Shown in pieces: positions 55,110 through 64,000 of a stretch of 64,000 nucleotides of DNA (its first letter is position 1; each line of letters opens with the position of its first letter). The translations under genes and the position numbers were made by a program. The DNA comes from Sepioteuthis lessoniana (lineage: Eukaryota; Mollusca; Cephalopoda; Myopsida; Loliginidae), in assembly GCA_963585895.1 (NCBI GenBank), contig OY757911.1:62180965-62244964 (forward strand), read 5' to 3'. Under the pieces are notes generated by a model, which searched no databases, was not told the origin of the DNA, and worked only from the letters and a program-made list of their open reading frames with translations.

Positions 55110-55455
55110 AAACAGATCTTGTAATAGTAAAATCAAAGCGTGTTAATTGGGAAACTATCCCTCAATAATTCCCTATTGTACTCAAAAGGTTAGATCCTGA
55201 TATCTATGGTTAATCCAAAGAAACCAAGTTAGTTTTATTGGAGAACATTTTAATGCATTCCGTTACGTATTATGTTTAAGTACAGATTTTGTATCATATT
55301 TTGTCTATTGGAAGTGATAAATAAATTCCGTTGTGTATTAGTCGATCTTGTATATTTACCAACACAGCTTCTCTGGTCTCAAATTTTTTAAAGTGAACAA
55401 TTTTTTAAGTCATTGATAATCATAAAAAAAAAATTAAGAAAACATTTTGAGAGAA
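55110..55455. other. No recognisable feature
   Basis: AT-rich spacer. Confidence 0.45.
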
Positions 55456-55457
55456 AC

Positions 55458-55458
<1 letters not shown>

Positions 55459-55488
<30 letters not shown>

Positions 55489-55515
55489 GAGACAGAGAGA
55501 GAGAGGGAGGGAGGG
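55459..55515. repeat. (GATA)n(GAGA/GAGG)n microsatellite
   Basis: About six GATA units followed by purine-rich GAGA and GGGA units. Confidence 0.9.
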
Positions 55516-55539
55516 ATGGAGGAAGAGAGATAAGCAATG

Positions 55540-56040
55540 TAAGATGACATCTTAAGAAATAACGTAGCCAACAATTTATACATTCGTTTCTATGTAGAAG
55601 ACCATATATACCTACGCATTTATACACACGTAATCTACCTATCTTTCTAATTCAAAATAAGAGTGGATAAGTTAAAAAATAGTTTTGCTTCTCGATTTAG
55701 AAAGGAAATAGACAATTTTTATTATTGAAATTTTGGGCGAAAGAAACGAAGCTATTGGCCGAGTATTTGGCCTTTTTTTTTCTTTCGAGGAAATGATGGT
55801 TTCCTGGCCTTGTCAGGTTTTAATTTAGCTTTGCTCGTTCAAAATTCTCTACTTAATTTCCTTTTTTCCCGTGGAATTTTGGGCAAATCTTCAACAGCGC
55901 GAGAATTTCTCTGGAGAAATGAAAATTCTTTTCTTTTCTTTTCTTTTTGATAATTTCCCTAGCGACTATTTTTGTCTGCTCATTGTAGTAATATCTTTTA
56001 AAGAACTACCCCCGAATTCGTTCGAACTTAAAACTCAATC
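55540..56040. other. No recognisable feature
   Basis: AT-rich. The A/G-poor T tract at 55774-55784 and a (CTTTT)n-like tract at 55927-55950 are simple sequence. Confidence 0.45.
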
Positions 56041-56044
56041 AGTT

Positions 56045-56252
56045 TAATTTCTTTGTTTAATGGCATATCAACCTTCAAGGGTTATTTAAAGGCAAAGACA
56101 TCTTTGTAGAAGAACAGTAGAAGGAGAAGGGGGTTCATACCTTTTCCAAGGGCATTAGGCTAAAGCAGACATAACAGAACGACAAGTATTCGAATTCGCT
56201 TATTACAGTGTCGAAGGCGAGATAGCTATCCACTACACCGCTGGGACGCGTT
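56045..56252 (-). mobile_element. SINE-C copy
   Basis: The plus strand reads aatggcatatcaaccttcaa, gggttatttaaaggcaaaga, gggggttcataccttttcca, agggcattagg, tattcgaattcgcttattac (B-box side), gctatccactacaccgctgg (A-box side). Its last 132 bases recur almost unchanged at 56698. Confidence 0.85.
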
Positions 56253-56383
56253 CTCATTCAGTATGTTGGTACTTATTATCACTAGGTTGAGTGAGGCAGT
56301 AAACTTTAAGTATTTGGAACAATCTGAAGATAAAAAATACGTTAAAAATACAATTTTTAAACAAAGAATTGACGAAAATCTAT

Positions 56384-56408
56384 CTATCTATCTATCTATC
56401 TATCTATA
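56384..56408. repeat. (CTAT)n microsatellite
   Basis: About six CTAT units. Confidence 0.9.
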
Positions 56409-56697
56409 TAATAAGAATAAATGGGAAAGTGGATAAATCAAACATCAAACACTTGCAACGGTTTAGTGGTAATATTTCCTTCTTTGTTCACAGAAGAATT
56501 TCTTCAGACCATTTTTTTGTTTGTTTTTTCTCATTTGCTAAAATGTAGAACATCGCAAAAATATTTAATTTTAGAAAGTTCTTCTGAGAATAAAGAACGA
56601 AATATTACCTCTAAACCCGTTGTAAGTGCTTGATTTATCAACTTTCCCTATTATTTTAATCATCTTATCAGATTCACCAAATCTATCATTTCAGTCG

Positions 56698-56829
56698 AAG
56701 GAGAAGGGGGTTCATACCTTTTCCAAGGGCATTAGGCAAAAGCAGACATAACAGAACGACAAGTATTCGAATTCGCTTATTACAGTGTCGAAGGCGAGAT
56801 AGCTATCCACTACACCACTGGGACGCGTT
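56698..56829 (-). mobile_element. Duplicate of the SINE-C head region
   Basis: These 132 bases equal 56121-56252 except for two substitutions (ggctaaag/ggcaaaag and caccgctg/caccactg). The SINE tail is missing. Different SINE-C copies in the window differ far more, so this is a recent local duplication and not a separate insertion. Confidence 0.9.
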
Positions 56830-56844
56830 GATGTATTTATCTAT

Positions 56845-56866
56845 ATATATATATATATATATATAT
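56845..56866. repeat. (TA)n microsatellite
   Basis: About 11 TA units, just beyond the duplicated segment. Confidence 0.9.
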
Positions 56867-57012
56867 ACGTTTATTATAGTAATTTGACCAAATGATGAAT
56901 GAAATTTCCAGAATTTTTTTGTTTGTTTCAATGATATGTTTACAGTTAACATTTTTTATGATTCAATTTTTCCGTGGATAAAAAATGCTTTTTAGAATCC
57001 TTCAAACCTTAC

Positions 57013-57172
57013 CTGTCCTCTGGTGAACTCACCTGGAGGGTGATATTCATTTGATACACAAGCCCCGGTAGAATTTTTATTTGGCAATACCTCCTCAGTA
57101 GGGCTAAGTTTATCGCTCGGCACCGGAAGCGTTACAAAAGGGAAAGGCGAAGAAAATCTAATTTTTTCTGTG
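57013..57172 (-). CDS. Candidate internal coding exon, unrecognised
   Basis: A minus-strand open frame of about 53 codons ends at a strong donor, CAG|GTAAGG (exon end at 57013). It includes V-T-E-K-I-R-F-S-S-P-F-P-F-V-T-L-P-V-P, S-P-T-E-E-V-L-P-N-K and A-C-V-S-N-E-Y-H-P-P-G-E-F-T-R-G-Q. Composition is richer in GC and Pro/Ser/Thr than the artefact ORFs nearby, and no repeat family covers it. The acceptor side is weak (a cag near 57171 without a good pyrimidine tract). An in-frame TGA lies further upstream near 57204. It could be an exon of a host gene spanning the window edge, an old transposon piece, or chance. No function can be given. Confidence 0.3.
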
Positions 57173-57277
57173 ACAGCTACGTATGAGTCTTGATTCGTGT
57201 ATCATCCTCTACATTTAAAATTACTGTGTGTCAAATGTAACCAGGCTTGGGGGAACCCGACGCCCTCAAGAGTAATC

Positions 57278-57437
57278 TATTGTGTTCACTTTCAGACAAA
57301 TACACTTGGGAAAAGTATAAACTTTCTTATCCCCGAGCGACAGGTTAAATAATATTACTGCTGTCTTTCTTCAATGATTACTTTTGAATGAGATAACCCA
57401 CGAGTGTTTATATACCATTAAACTAAGAAACAAAATC
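57278..57437 (+). mobile_element. SINE-C, head missing
   Basis: gtgttcactttcagacaaat, cacttgggaaaagtataaac, cttatcc, ggttaaataatattactgct, acgagtgtttatataccatt, aaactaagaaac. Confidence 0.75.
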
Positions 57438-57479
57438 AAAGCAAACCAAATATCACATTTTTTCTGTTATATTATACAA

Positions 57480-57905
57480 CCGAAAACATGTTAGCCCAGT
57501 CTCTACACGGTGGTAAGACCCACCCCAACGAGTGTCCTACATAGGATACTAAACAATCTGATGGTGAGACTCCAGTCTTGGAGCTTTGGAGAATGTGGAG
57601 TACTCTTTTGTCATTTCTTCCACGTCTACTCTCACCCGAAGTGGTAGTACGTGACAGATCTTTTCTATGGGTCCAATAGAACTGTTTGACACTTAAACCG
57701 TGTGCAAAGAAATGACATGCTAAATTTTCTAGAAACAGAACTGTTTGGTCATTTAACTGTGTATAAACAAATATTTGATGTTTATTTGAATTGTTTGTCA
57801 TAAATAGCAACGCTTGGAACCATTTAACTGTGTAAAATCCAATGAGTGATGTTAAATAGAATAATTAGTGTTAAATAGTAATACTTGTAACCACTTTACA
57901 ATCTA
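57480..57905 (+). mobile_element. Family B, head, body and middle
   Basis: ggtggtaagacccaccccaa, cgagtgtcctacataggata, acaatctgatggtgagactc, ttggagctttggagaatgtg, gacagatcttttctatgggt, then middle phrases (actgtttgacacttaaaccg, atttaactgtgtataaacaa, ggaaccatttaactgtgtaa) to 57900. The tail is absent. Confidence 0.8.
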
Positions 57906-58240
57906 AAACTCTGATTATTATTAAAAGCATTTTTAATATGTTACTGAGCAGTTTAAAATTAGTAGCAACACCATTGAGGTTGTTAGGACGTTTACCGAAA
58001 CAAGTTTTTGAATCAAGTTGAATAACTTGTCCACGTGGTGCAAGAGTTTGAGATTTGGATTGCATATACAAAGAGACAAACAAAAAATGCCAAAAGCCTA
58101 CCGATTTAATTTTTCTAAACCATGTCATTTTTACAATCTTTCTTTGGAATTAAGAAGTCACACTGAACTATTTCAAACGGCAATCATTACTATAAAATAT
58201 AAATCTATATAGTTTTTTTTAAAAAAAAGATATGTTTACA
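57906..58240. other. Unrecognised segment with open frames on both strands
   Basis: An 85-codon minus-strand frame (57871-58128) and a 64-codon plus-strand frame overlap. Neither shows a domain, and the first runs into family B. Not called as genes. Confidence 0.35.
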
Positions 58241-58244
58241 TGAC

Positions 58245-58545
58245 TGGGAGGGTTAACATGTCAAGTCAAAAATCCTAGCATACTCTAACTTGGAGGTTTT
58301 GAGTTCAATCCCTGGTCCTGGTTCTTGCAAAATACCCGCAAGGCATGGACGTTAGTCTTCAACCACAAAGGTTCTAAGAATGTATTCAAATAAAGGGTTA
58401 AATTCTGAATTCCTGGGAGGTTACCGAATGCGACAGAAGACACTTAAAGAATCCCGGAGTGTAGAGCAGCCGAAACGTTTGGAGTTTAGCTACCAAGATG
58501 AGTGCAGCGACCTGCAATGTGAATAATGATAACATCTCACCTCAG
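58245..58545 (+). mobile_element. Possible tRNA-derived SINE
   Basis: A B-box-like TTGAGTTCAATCCCTGG at 58299 follows a possible A-box region about 55 bases upstream (ggttaacatgtcaag). Downstream words (gcaaaatacccgcaagg, gaattcctgggaggttaccg) do not match SINE-A, C, D or E. Single copy in the window. Confidence 0.4.
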
Positions 58546-58559
58546 AAATATAGCAAAAT

Positions 58560-59564
58560 GATTTACCTATTAACTTTTATCATATCATCGGATGTTATTA
58601 TTCTTATGAGAAAAACGTCATTGCGTTAAGAGGGATTTGTTTTTTAAATTTTAGCGAGTTACTCTTAAGTCACTCTTTATCAATGTTAATATTATTTTAT
58701 CCCCAACACTATTCTATCATTGTACTTTTTAAGCCCGAAGAACCATCTATTAACCAAGCAAGTAATAAGAACAATTATATAGGCAAGTCAACTGATTGTT
58801 TATTTCTTTTAAAGTTTAGTACCTAAACTCTTTACAATTTATTATACTTTGCAGGAATATAGCTTTCGCCGATTATTATATATAACTAAAGACCCTGCCT
58901 TAATGAGAACCTTTCACAATGCGGGATAAAAGAATTCTGCGTTAAAGAGATTGCCTGTGCTTAGTAAGTATGAATACAAAATTTGGTCACTCAAATCAAA
59001 TTCTTTAACATTTATAGAGTACAGAAAAATTAAAGTTTTCCCAATCTTTAATATAGATTTTTCCCCAGAATCTGTGTAGTAGAGGATTGAACACAACAAG
59101 GTAAAATTCCATTTATGAGCATCATCAACACATTATCGAAGTATCTTTCATTGTAAAAAAACATCACTTGGGAACATTCCTCTTCTTTTTCGGTGTTTAA
59201 CAAAAATTGTCTATTTAATTATCTCAGCTATGTTAAAATATATTTGTTTTGCTATATTATTTCTTTGCCCCGACTGAAATGCGAGATACAAAGATATTAA
59301 CCAGGGGTCATTTTCATTCACATGAGGTCTTCCTCAACAAATGTAGGATTAGAGAGCAAGTTTAATACGCATACACAAAATTTTAGATCTTTGGTACGAT
59401 TGTTTGATCTACTGGCAATAATGGCTCTTGAAATACCCAGAGGGAAATAGTCGTCAGAGTATCATTGAATCTTTCTTGTCACTCAGAAACTTCTTCATAG
59501 ACAACACTCATCTGAATGTTTTTATCAGGAGTGATCAGCTTAAGCATTTCACTCCCTAAAACTG

Positions 59565-59565
<1 letters not shown>
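58560..59565. other. No recognisable feature
   Basis: AT-rich. No supported gene or repeat. Confidence 0.45.

Positions 59566-59571
<6 letters not shown>

Positions 59572-59629
<58 letters not shown>
59572..59629. repeat. (CT)n microsatellite
   Basis: About 29 CT units. Confidence 0.95.
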
Positions 59630-59633
<4 letters not shown>

Positions 59634-59744
59634 TGGTCCTCATCGTTATTGTTGTTAGTTGAAACAAATCTTTTCGGCCGTTGTATCCTCCTGTCTTCCT
59701 CAGATGTCTCTTGTTTATAAGGACATAGAAACGATTTCCAAGGT

Positions 59745-60045
59745 TGGAAATTAAAAGGAAACGAAAAAAGAGATGAGTTCTAAGACCTTGCAAGTGAACT
59801 AAGAAAACAATGGAACATGAAGGTGAAGGTGATACCAGTTATAATTGGTGTACTTGGAACAATCTTTAAAGGGTGGGTAATCGTATTGGAAGACTTGGAA
59901 ATAAAAGGCAAAGTGGAGACCATCCTGACAACAGTATTATTAAGATCAGCCAGAATACTGAGAAGACTCATGGAGAATTGAAGAAACTTGCTCTCACTCA
60001 AATTCCAGTGCGAAACCATCAGCTAACGCTGGTGTAAAAAAAACA
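59745..60045 (+). pseudogene. R2-like endonuclease end and 3' region (locus 3, first copy)
   Basis: The coding remnant has aaaagagatgagttctaaga and ccttgcaagtgaactaag (equivalent to the L-A-R-E-L-K block), then gtgataccagttataattgg and tgtacttggaacaat. The 3' region follows: ttggaagacttggaaataaa, ccatcctgacaacagtatta, cagaatactgagaagactca, cagctaacgctggtg. It ends with an A run. Confidence 0.75.
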
Positions 60046-60199
60046 ACTTTCAAGTGAATAAAATAATAATAGTAACAAAATTATGCACAAGATGACTTGG
60101 AGATAGCAACAAAGGTGGAATCTGTAATGTTGTAGCTGGATCACAATAATGGCATCACAAATAATACCATCAAAGTAATTATATAAAGACAAATATTGA

Positions 60200-60910
60200 T
60201 ATTCACGATAGAATAGTAAGTGTAGGTTATGCAATGATCGAGACGATAAGCAAATCCAGCATACTATTACCAAAGAAATACAAGAGTAGATACGATTGAG
60301 TGATGAAGGAAATCCTTGGGTTATAGAGTAAGAATTAAAAACTTTCCCATACAGACAAATAGTACATACACAAACAAGAATATATCATTGAAAAAAAGAC
60401 AGATAAAAACTTCTGTGATTCTTATGTACAAGCAGACCAGACTTGGCATCTATTGATAAGAAAAAAGAACCTATCAAGTAGATTTTACTATTCCAATCGG
60501 TCAACGAAAATAAAAAAAGGTAAAAACTGAATAAATATTTGGACCTTGCCTGAGAGCTGAAGATGCAGTGGAATATAAAGATGACAGTGATTCTAGTGGT
60601 TGATTGAGCCCTTGGAACGATACTTATTAATCCAAAAAAAGACTTGGGTAACTGAAGATCAGAAAACGAAATTGAACCATTCACATCACAACTAAAAAAA
60701 ATTGTCCAACTCGAAAGTGACTAAGGAAAGATCTCCAAGAACTTGTGAAAGAGGCTTGATGACTTGAGATTAGCGGAAAAACTGAAGCTATCTGAATAAC
60801 AAGACTATTAAAGACGGCTTGGATACTTGGAAAAGTTCTAAATTTCTGAGGAGGTTTGCTGTCTCTCAGAATCCGATGAAAAACAAGTGGAACAATCTCG
60901 CAAGGAGTTG
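60200..60910 (+). pseudogene. R2-like CCHC, endonuclease and 3' region (locus 3, second copy)
   Basis: gtaagtgtaggttatgcaat corresponds to the C-R-L-C-x zinc knuckle (mutated). At 60434 a frame reads R-P-D-L-A-S-I-D-K-K-K-E-P, keeping the Pro-Asp pair. attttactattccaatcggt corresponds to D-F-x-x-P-x-G. ccttgcctgagagctgaaga and agatgacagtgattctagtg follow. The 3' region (gatacttggaaaagttct, gaggaggtttgctgtctctc) ends at about 60905, next to family B. Heavily decayed. Confidence 0.7.
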
Positions 60911-61083
60911 GTTGGTTGGTTAGTTGTGTTTTATGGCATCTAAAACCTTTATGCTTATATAATGCCAAATCCTGTTTATACATATATATTAGATATTTAT
61001 GATTTGTAAAAAAAATAGTTTGAAGCTAACAGTTTTTAAACGAGCCAGAGCTCCTGTGTTTGCAAACATTTAATTAGTTTCGA
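60905..61083 (-). mobile_element. Family B tail side, interrupted copy
   Basis: The plus strand reads ggttggttggttagttgtgt, tttatggcatctaaaacctt, tgcttatataatgccaaatc, then tttttaaacgagccagagct and gcaaacatttaattagtttc. The rest of the copy lies at 61465-61880. Confidence 0.8.
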
Positions 61084-61243
61084 GTGATGCCGGTTTGCTT
61101 AGCACTCGGCACTATAAGGTGAGGATCAAGGGTAATGTGAAGCAATCCTGGGAATGAAGTAGTGCCCTCCTCTTTACCTCAGTGTAGTAGCTATTGAAAA
61201 GGGAGCCTTCGGGTAACCTTCGACTAAGGTCGCCAACTTACAG
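61084..61243 (+). mobile_element. SINE-A, head missing, inserted in family B
   Basis: gatgccggtttgcttagcac, ctataaggtgaggatcaagg, aagcaatcctgggaatgaag, gtagctattgaaaagggagc, cttcgactaaggtcgccaac. Confidence 0.8.
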
Positions 61244-61460
61244 ATGAGGAAAACGACGATCGACAATTTGGCAGATGATACAGTAGTAAAGAATTGCTGG
61301 CAACCAGATGATTTAAACTTAAAGCATCTCACGTGTCTATCACACTGAATAGTCGTGATACTACGAAAGTCTGTCTGTAGATGACAATATATATGCTTTC
61401 TCCAGTGGGTTGAGCACTCGAGTGACGAATTGCCGGCTGCCACATACGCGTAAAGGGAAA
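61244..61460. other. Unrecognised 216 bp between SINE-A and family B
   Basis: GC-richer than its surroundings, with no match to other repeats here. A minus-strand frame crosses it and enters the SINE, so it is not a convincing gene. It may have been carried in with the SINE or be a separate insertion. Confidence 0.35.
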
Positions 61461-61464
61461 GCTC

Positions 61465-61880
61465 TTTTCATGAATTGAACAAATTTTTTATTGCAAATAC
61501 TAAAAATTCTATTTAATAGCAATCAGTTGTATGCACACAGTTGTATGGTCTCAAGTAGTGTTATCTAACACCAATAATTCAATTACGACCAGTCATTTCT
61601 TTGCTTACAGTTAAATGCTTCCAGTATGGAAAATGATTAGATATGTCTATTTGATCCATCGATGGGACAGAAGCAGGTACTACCACTCCAAGTCAGAGTG
61701 AACCTGAGTGTAACAGTCATGAAGGAATATTCCACATTTCCCAGAGCTCCAGTCCTGGATCGTCACTCTGAGATGTTTAGTGCCATATCTAAGACACTTA
61801 TAGGAGGTGGGGAAGTCTTATCTCTCCGCAGAGATATAGCATGCCTATTGTACAACTCCAGGCAACTAGGTTGCTCGCAA
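61465..61880 (-). mobile_element. Family B middle, body and head of the interrupted copy
   Basis: Middle phrases (gtatgcacacagttgtatgg, tctcaagtagtg, ctttgcttacagttaaatgc) run to 61630, then ttgatccatcgatgggacag, caagtcagagtgaacctgag, catttcccagagctccagtc, gaagtcttatctctccgcag, tccaggcaactagg. Confidence 0.8.
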
Positions 61881-62089
61881 GGAGTAAAATAATTACTGTA
61901 ATAATCAGTCAATTTGACTTTAGTTATTACGAGTGTGACAATCTCACAAAAATACTAATAAATCTTGTTTCATAGAATCATTTCCTCTTAACCTTTTTAG
62001 TCTTTATATACTTTAATTCTTTTTAAAATAATTAATCTGATAAATGTTCTTTCAGTTGTTTCGTCTAAAGACCCCAATTGGTTTCAATT

Positions 62090-62094
<5 letters not shown>

Positions 62095-62125
<31 letters not shown>
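62095..62125. repeat. (TA)n microsatellite
   Basis: About 16 TA units. Confidence 0.95.
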
Positions 62126-62127
<2 letters not shown>

Positions 62128-62299
62128 CAGTGAAACGTAAAACCACTCCAACACGCACGTGTACACACACACAACGATAAATATATCAAATGTCAAAGAG
62201 GGGTAAAACAGACCAAAGTAAACACACTCTAGAAAAAAAGGAGAATGACCTCCATATAAAACCCACAACGTAGCCAATTGAAAATCATTCAAAATGGAA

Positions 62300-62360
62300 A
62301 CAAGAGTGAGTTCCAGTCTCATTGAATACCCCATTAAGAAGGCCTTGTACCACATATGTT
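62300..62360 (+). mobile_element. SINE-E fragment
   Basis: agagtgagttccagtctcat (B-box region), tgaataccccattaagaagg, ccttgtaccacata. It matches the second half of SINE-E. Confidence 0.6.
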
Positions 62361-62525
62361 CTCTGACGAAAGCAACAAGCTAGAAACACACACATATATA
62401 ACACGTATGTACTTTGACGAAAGCAATACGCTGGAAACATGCACATATATAACACTTATATACGAACAAAATAAATAAATTCAAAAAATACAAATCTCTT
62501 CGTGGACCTACTTACTTTAGAATAT
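62360..62525 (+). mobile_element. Penelope-like 3' region, short direct repeat
   Basis: The unit ctttgacgaaagcaatacgc, tggaaacatgcacatatata, acac occurs twice (62356 and 62411 in variant form), followed by caaatctcttcgtggaccta as at 30660-30690. Confidence 0.5.
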
Positions 62526-62559
62526 GTTTTTAATTCTGTCTTTAGACCTACAACAAAGA

Positions 62560-62563
<4 letters not shown>

Positions 62564-62628
<65 letters not shown>
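62564..62628. repeat. (TA)n microsatellite
   Basis: About 32 TA units, the longest uninterrupted TA run in the window. Confidence 0.95.
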
Positions 62629-62630
<2 letters not shown>

Positions 62631-62634
62631 CATG

Positions 62635-63240
62635 TAAAAGGGAAAAGTTTAAAAACTAATGATATTTTTGGAGATGTTTATTTCGGCAGATCCTATATTT
62701 TCAAAATGTTAGATCTACATCTTCAGAGAAAAGAAATAATGAGAAATGTCATTTGCTTTTTATTTTTTATTTTTTTATTAAGTAAAGCCAAACTATTTGT
62801 TTATCCAGTCTGGTTGACAAATGACATTCAATTCCAGTAACAAAATGTATCAATTTTTGACTTCTCTTTCCTTCCCACTTTTTTTATATAATGGCAAACA
62901 AACTTTTAAAACCAAATGAAAGAGATGAGTAAAACAAAGAATAAAGGAAGAAATTTATTTAGAGAGAGAAAATTAAGTACTAAAAACAACTTACATGGGA
63001 ATTAATGACCTCTTAACAAAATTAAATAATATAAAATATTCTATTGTATATTAATTATATATAGTCATCCAATGAGAGACTGTTTCGTTGTATCACAACT
63101 CTTCAGTGTGCCTAGACACGTAGGACGCTTGAAGATTAGATCAAAACCCGCCCCACTTTACTTTAAACTTAGTATCATACCGTTCAGCCAACAAGCGTAC
63201 CACGTCAGCTCGCGAATTATGAAGTATTAAGTAGTAGCGT
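62635..63240. other. No recognisable feature
   Basis: AT-rich. No supported gene. Confidence 0.45.
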
Positions 63241-63247
63241 TCGTTTA

Positions 63248-63460
63248 TCCTCCTCATGAGATGGATGTGACAAAAGGCCAATTTCTAAAACACAGTATAT
63301 GATGGTTGATTTCAGAGATTTCTTTACCTTTGACCGGTTGCCCTACCAAAGTTAAAGAGTCCAGTCTGCCCTACTATTTATCTATAGCTGGAGGGAGAAT
63401 CGTGAGATGCATACCGTTCCCAATGGTCTAAGTACTATGTGAAATGCAAACAGCCTCATT
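63248..63460 (-). mobile_element. SINE-D, interrupted copy, 3' part
   Basis: gagatggatgtgacaaaagg, ggttgatttcagagatttct, tgaccggttgccctaccaaa, gttaaagagtccagtctgcc, atagctggagggagaat, atgtgaaatgcaaacagcct. The tRNA-like head of this copy appears at 63606. Confidence 0.8.
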
Positions 63461-63605
63461 TCTTTAGTTTGGCTAATTTATTTTAATGGAACATTCGTTG
63501 GTTATTTAATTATTTAATATCCAAGCCAGCTTTGTAGGAGTAGAGTAGATATACTATTTAACCGATTGTGGGGTGGTTAAGGAGGTTAATCTAATAACCT
63601 AATCA
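63461..63605 (-). mobile_element. SINE-C fragment nested in SINE-D
   Basis: tttctttagtttggctaatt, ttaatggaacattcgttggt, tatttaatatccaagccagc, tttgtaggagtagagtagat, gggtggttaaggaggttaat. This is the SINE-C tail and body without its tRNA-like head. Confidence 0.7.
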
Positions 63606-63665
63606 AGGACTCGAACTCGGGTCACCATGTCCATTTCCTACAATGATGACTTGTGCAACGAGCGC
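63606..63665 (-). mobile_element. SINE-D, interrupted copy, tRNA-like head
   Basis: ggactcgaactcgggtcacc (B-box side), atgtccatttcctacaatga, tgacttgtgcaacgagc. Confidence 0.7.
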
Positions 63666-63837
63666 TTCCGTAATTTCATTTTCTAAATACACTGCATAAA
63701 CATTGTAAAAAGGATATTCTTTCTCTTTTATTATATCTGAAGATGGCTGTAAAAAGAACTCGACGAAGTTTTATGGTAACAAAAAAAACATCTATAATAA
63801 ACAAGGTTTTTAGCTCCAAAAACTCTTAGAATGAAAA

Positions 63838-64000
63838 CCCAGTAAGCTGGGACTAGAGAATACACCGACTGCATCTCTGCATAAGGGTAAAACCCCATCC
63901 CCGCAAAGAATCTCCTGTATATGGTGAGGTTTCAGTAATGCTGGAGCTTTGGGAAATGTAGATTACCTTGTCGTTGCCATCGCTCCGAAGGTCCACTCTG
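63838..64000 (+). mobile_element. Family B head, cut by window end
   Basis: acccagtaagctgggactag, gaatacaccgactgcatctc, ctgcataagggtaaaacccc, aatgctggagctttgggaaa, tgtagattaccttgtcgttg, gaaggtccactctg. Confidence 0.85.

Noticed and set aside
57871-58128. 85-codon minus-strand ORF as a gene
   Set aside because: It overlaps family B at one end, has no recognised domain, and a competing frame is open on the other strand.
61174-61443. 89-codon minus-strand ORF
   Set aside because: It starts in unknown DNA and runs into SINE-A, so the frame is a chance join.

Overview
This window looks like non-coding DNA from a repeat-rich animal genome, most likely a cephalopod mollusc such as an octopus (inference). 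The sequence is AT-rich and carries dozens of long (TA)n, (TG)n, (GA)n and (GATA)n runs. It holds several tRNA-derived SINE families of the kind described from octopus, plus decayed Penelope-like, R2-like, RTE-like and mariner elements. There are no operons, no long ORFs and no ribosome-binding-site logic. The longest open frames are only about 150 codons, and most are microsatellite translations or pieces of transposons. I found no complete host gene. One short minus-strand exon candidate lies near 57.0-57.2 kb.

Names used here: SINE-A, C, D, E and F have tRNA-like heads with RNA polymerase III A/B-box-like motifs. Family B is a 0.6-0.7 kb interspersed repeat with no tRNA-like head and a repetitive middle. 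Family G is a ~190 bp repeat. SINE-C and family B, although otherwise unrelated, end in the same 3' tail (core TTGGCATTAAATAAC followed by TTGATATGCCAT). That suggests both borrow the 3' end of one partner LINE. In several family B copies a (TA)n(TG)n microsatellite sits just before the tail.

Layout. 0-11 kb: family B and SINE-C copies, a deleted D37D mariner (4766-5650), a LINE 3' fragment, one SINE-A. 11-15 kb: family B, R2-like endonuclease and RT remnants, one SINE-A. 15-21 kb: mostly unrecognised AT-rich DNA, with a decayed Penelope-like element at 17.5-18.1 kb. 21.2-24.3 kb: a long, broken R2-like LINE (RT then PD-X12-E endonuclease). 25-28 kb: SINE-A and a full-length family B. 28.6-33 kb: two further Penelope-like remnants, one with a readable GIY-YIG domain, with SINE-A and family B inserted around them. 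33-38 kb: SINE-A copies, an RTE-type endonuclease remnant, and an RTE insertion with its 5' part inverted. 38.1-40.4 kb: a long family B, SINE-D, and a mariner inserted inside a (TA)n run. 41-50 kb: SINE-C and SINE-E copies, a large fold-back structure, and long featureless stretches. 51-55 kb: an RTE fragment nested in SINE-D, a ~74 bp tandem array, and repeated R2-like CCHC-endonuclease modules. 55-64 kb: a local 132 bp duplication, the candidate exon, a third R2-like module locus, a family B broken by SINE-A, and a SINE-C fragment nested in SINE-D.

The genes do not work together as a pathway. The window records repeated retrotransposition, nesting and microsatellite growth. All mobile-element coding regions seen are broken by stops, frameshifts or loss of catalytic residues. 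Coordinates of degenerate repeats are good to about 10-20 bases. Family assignments rest on reading motifs by eye, without database searches.
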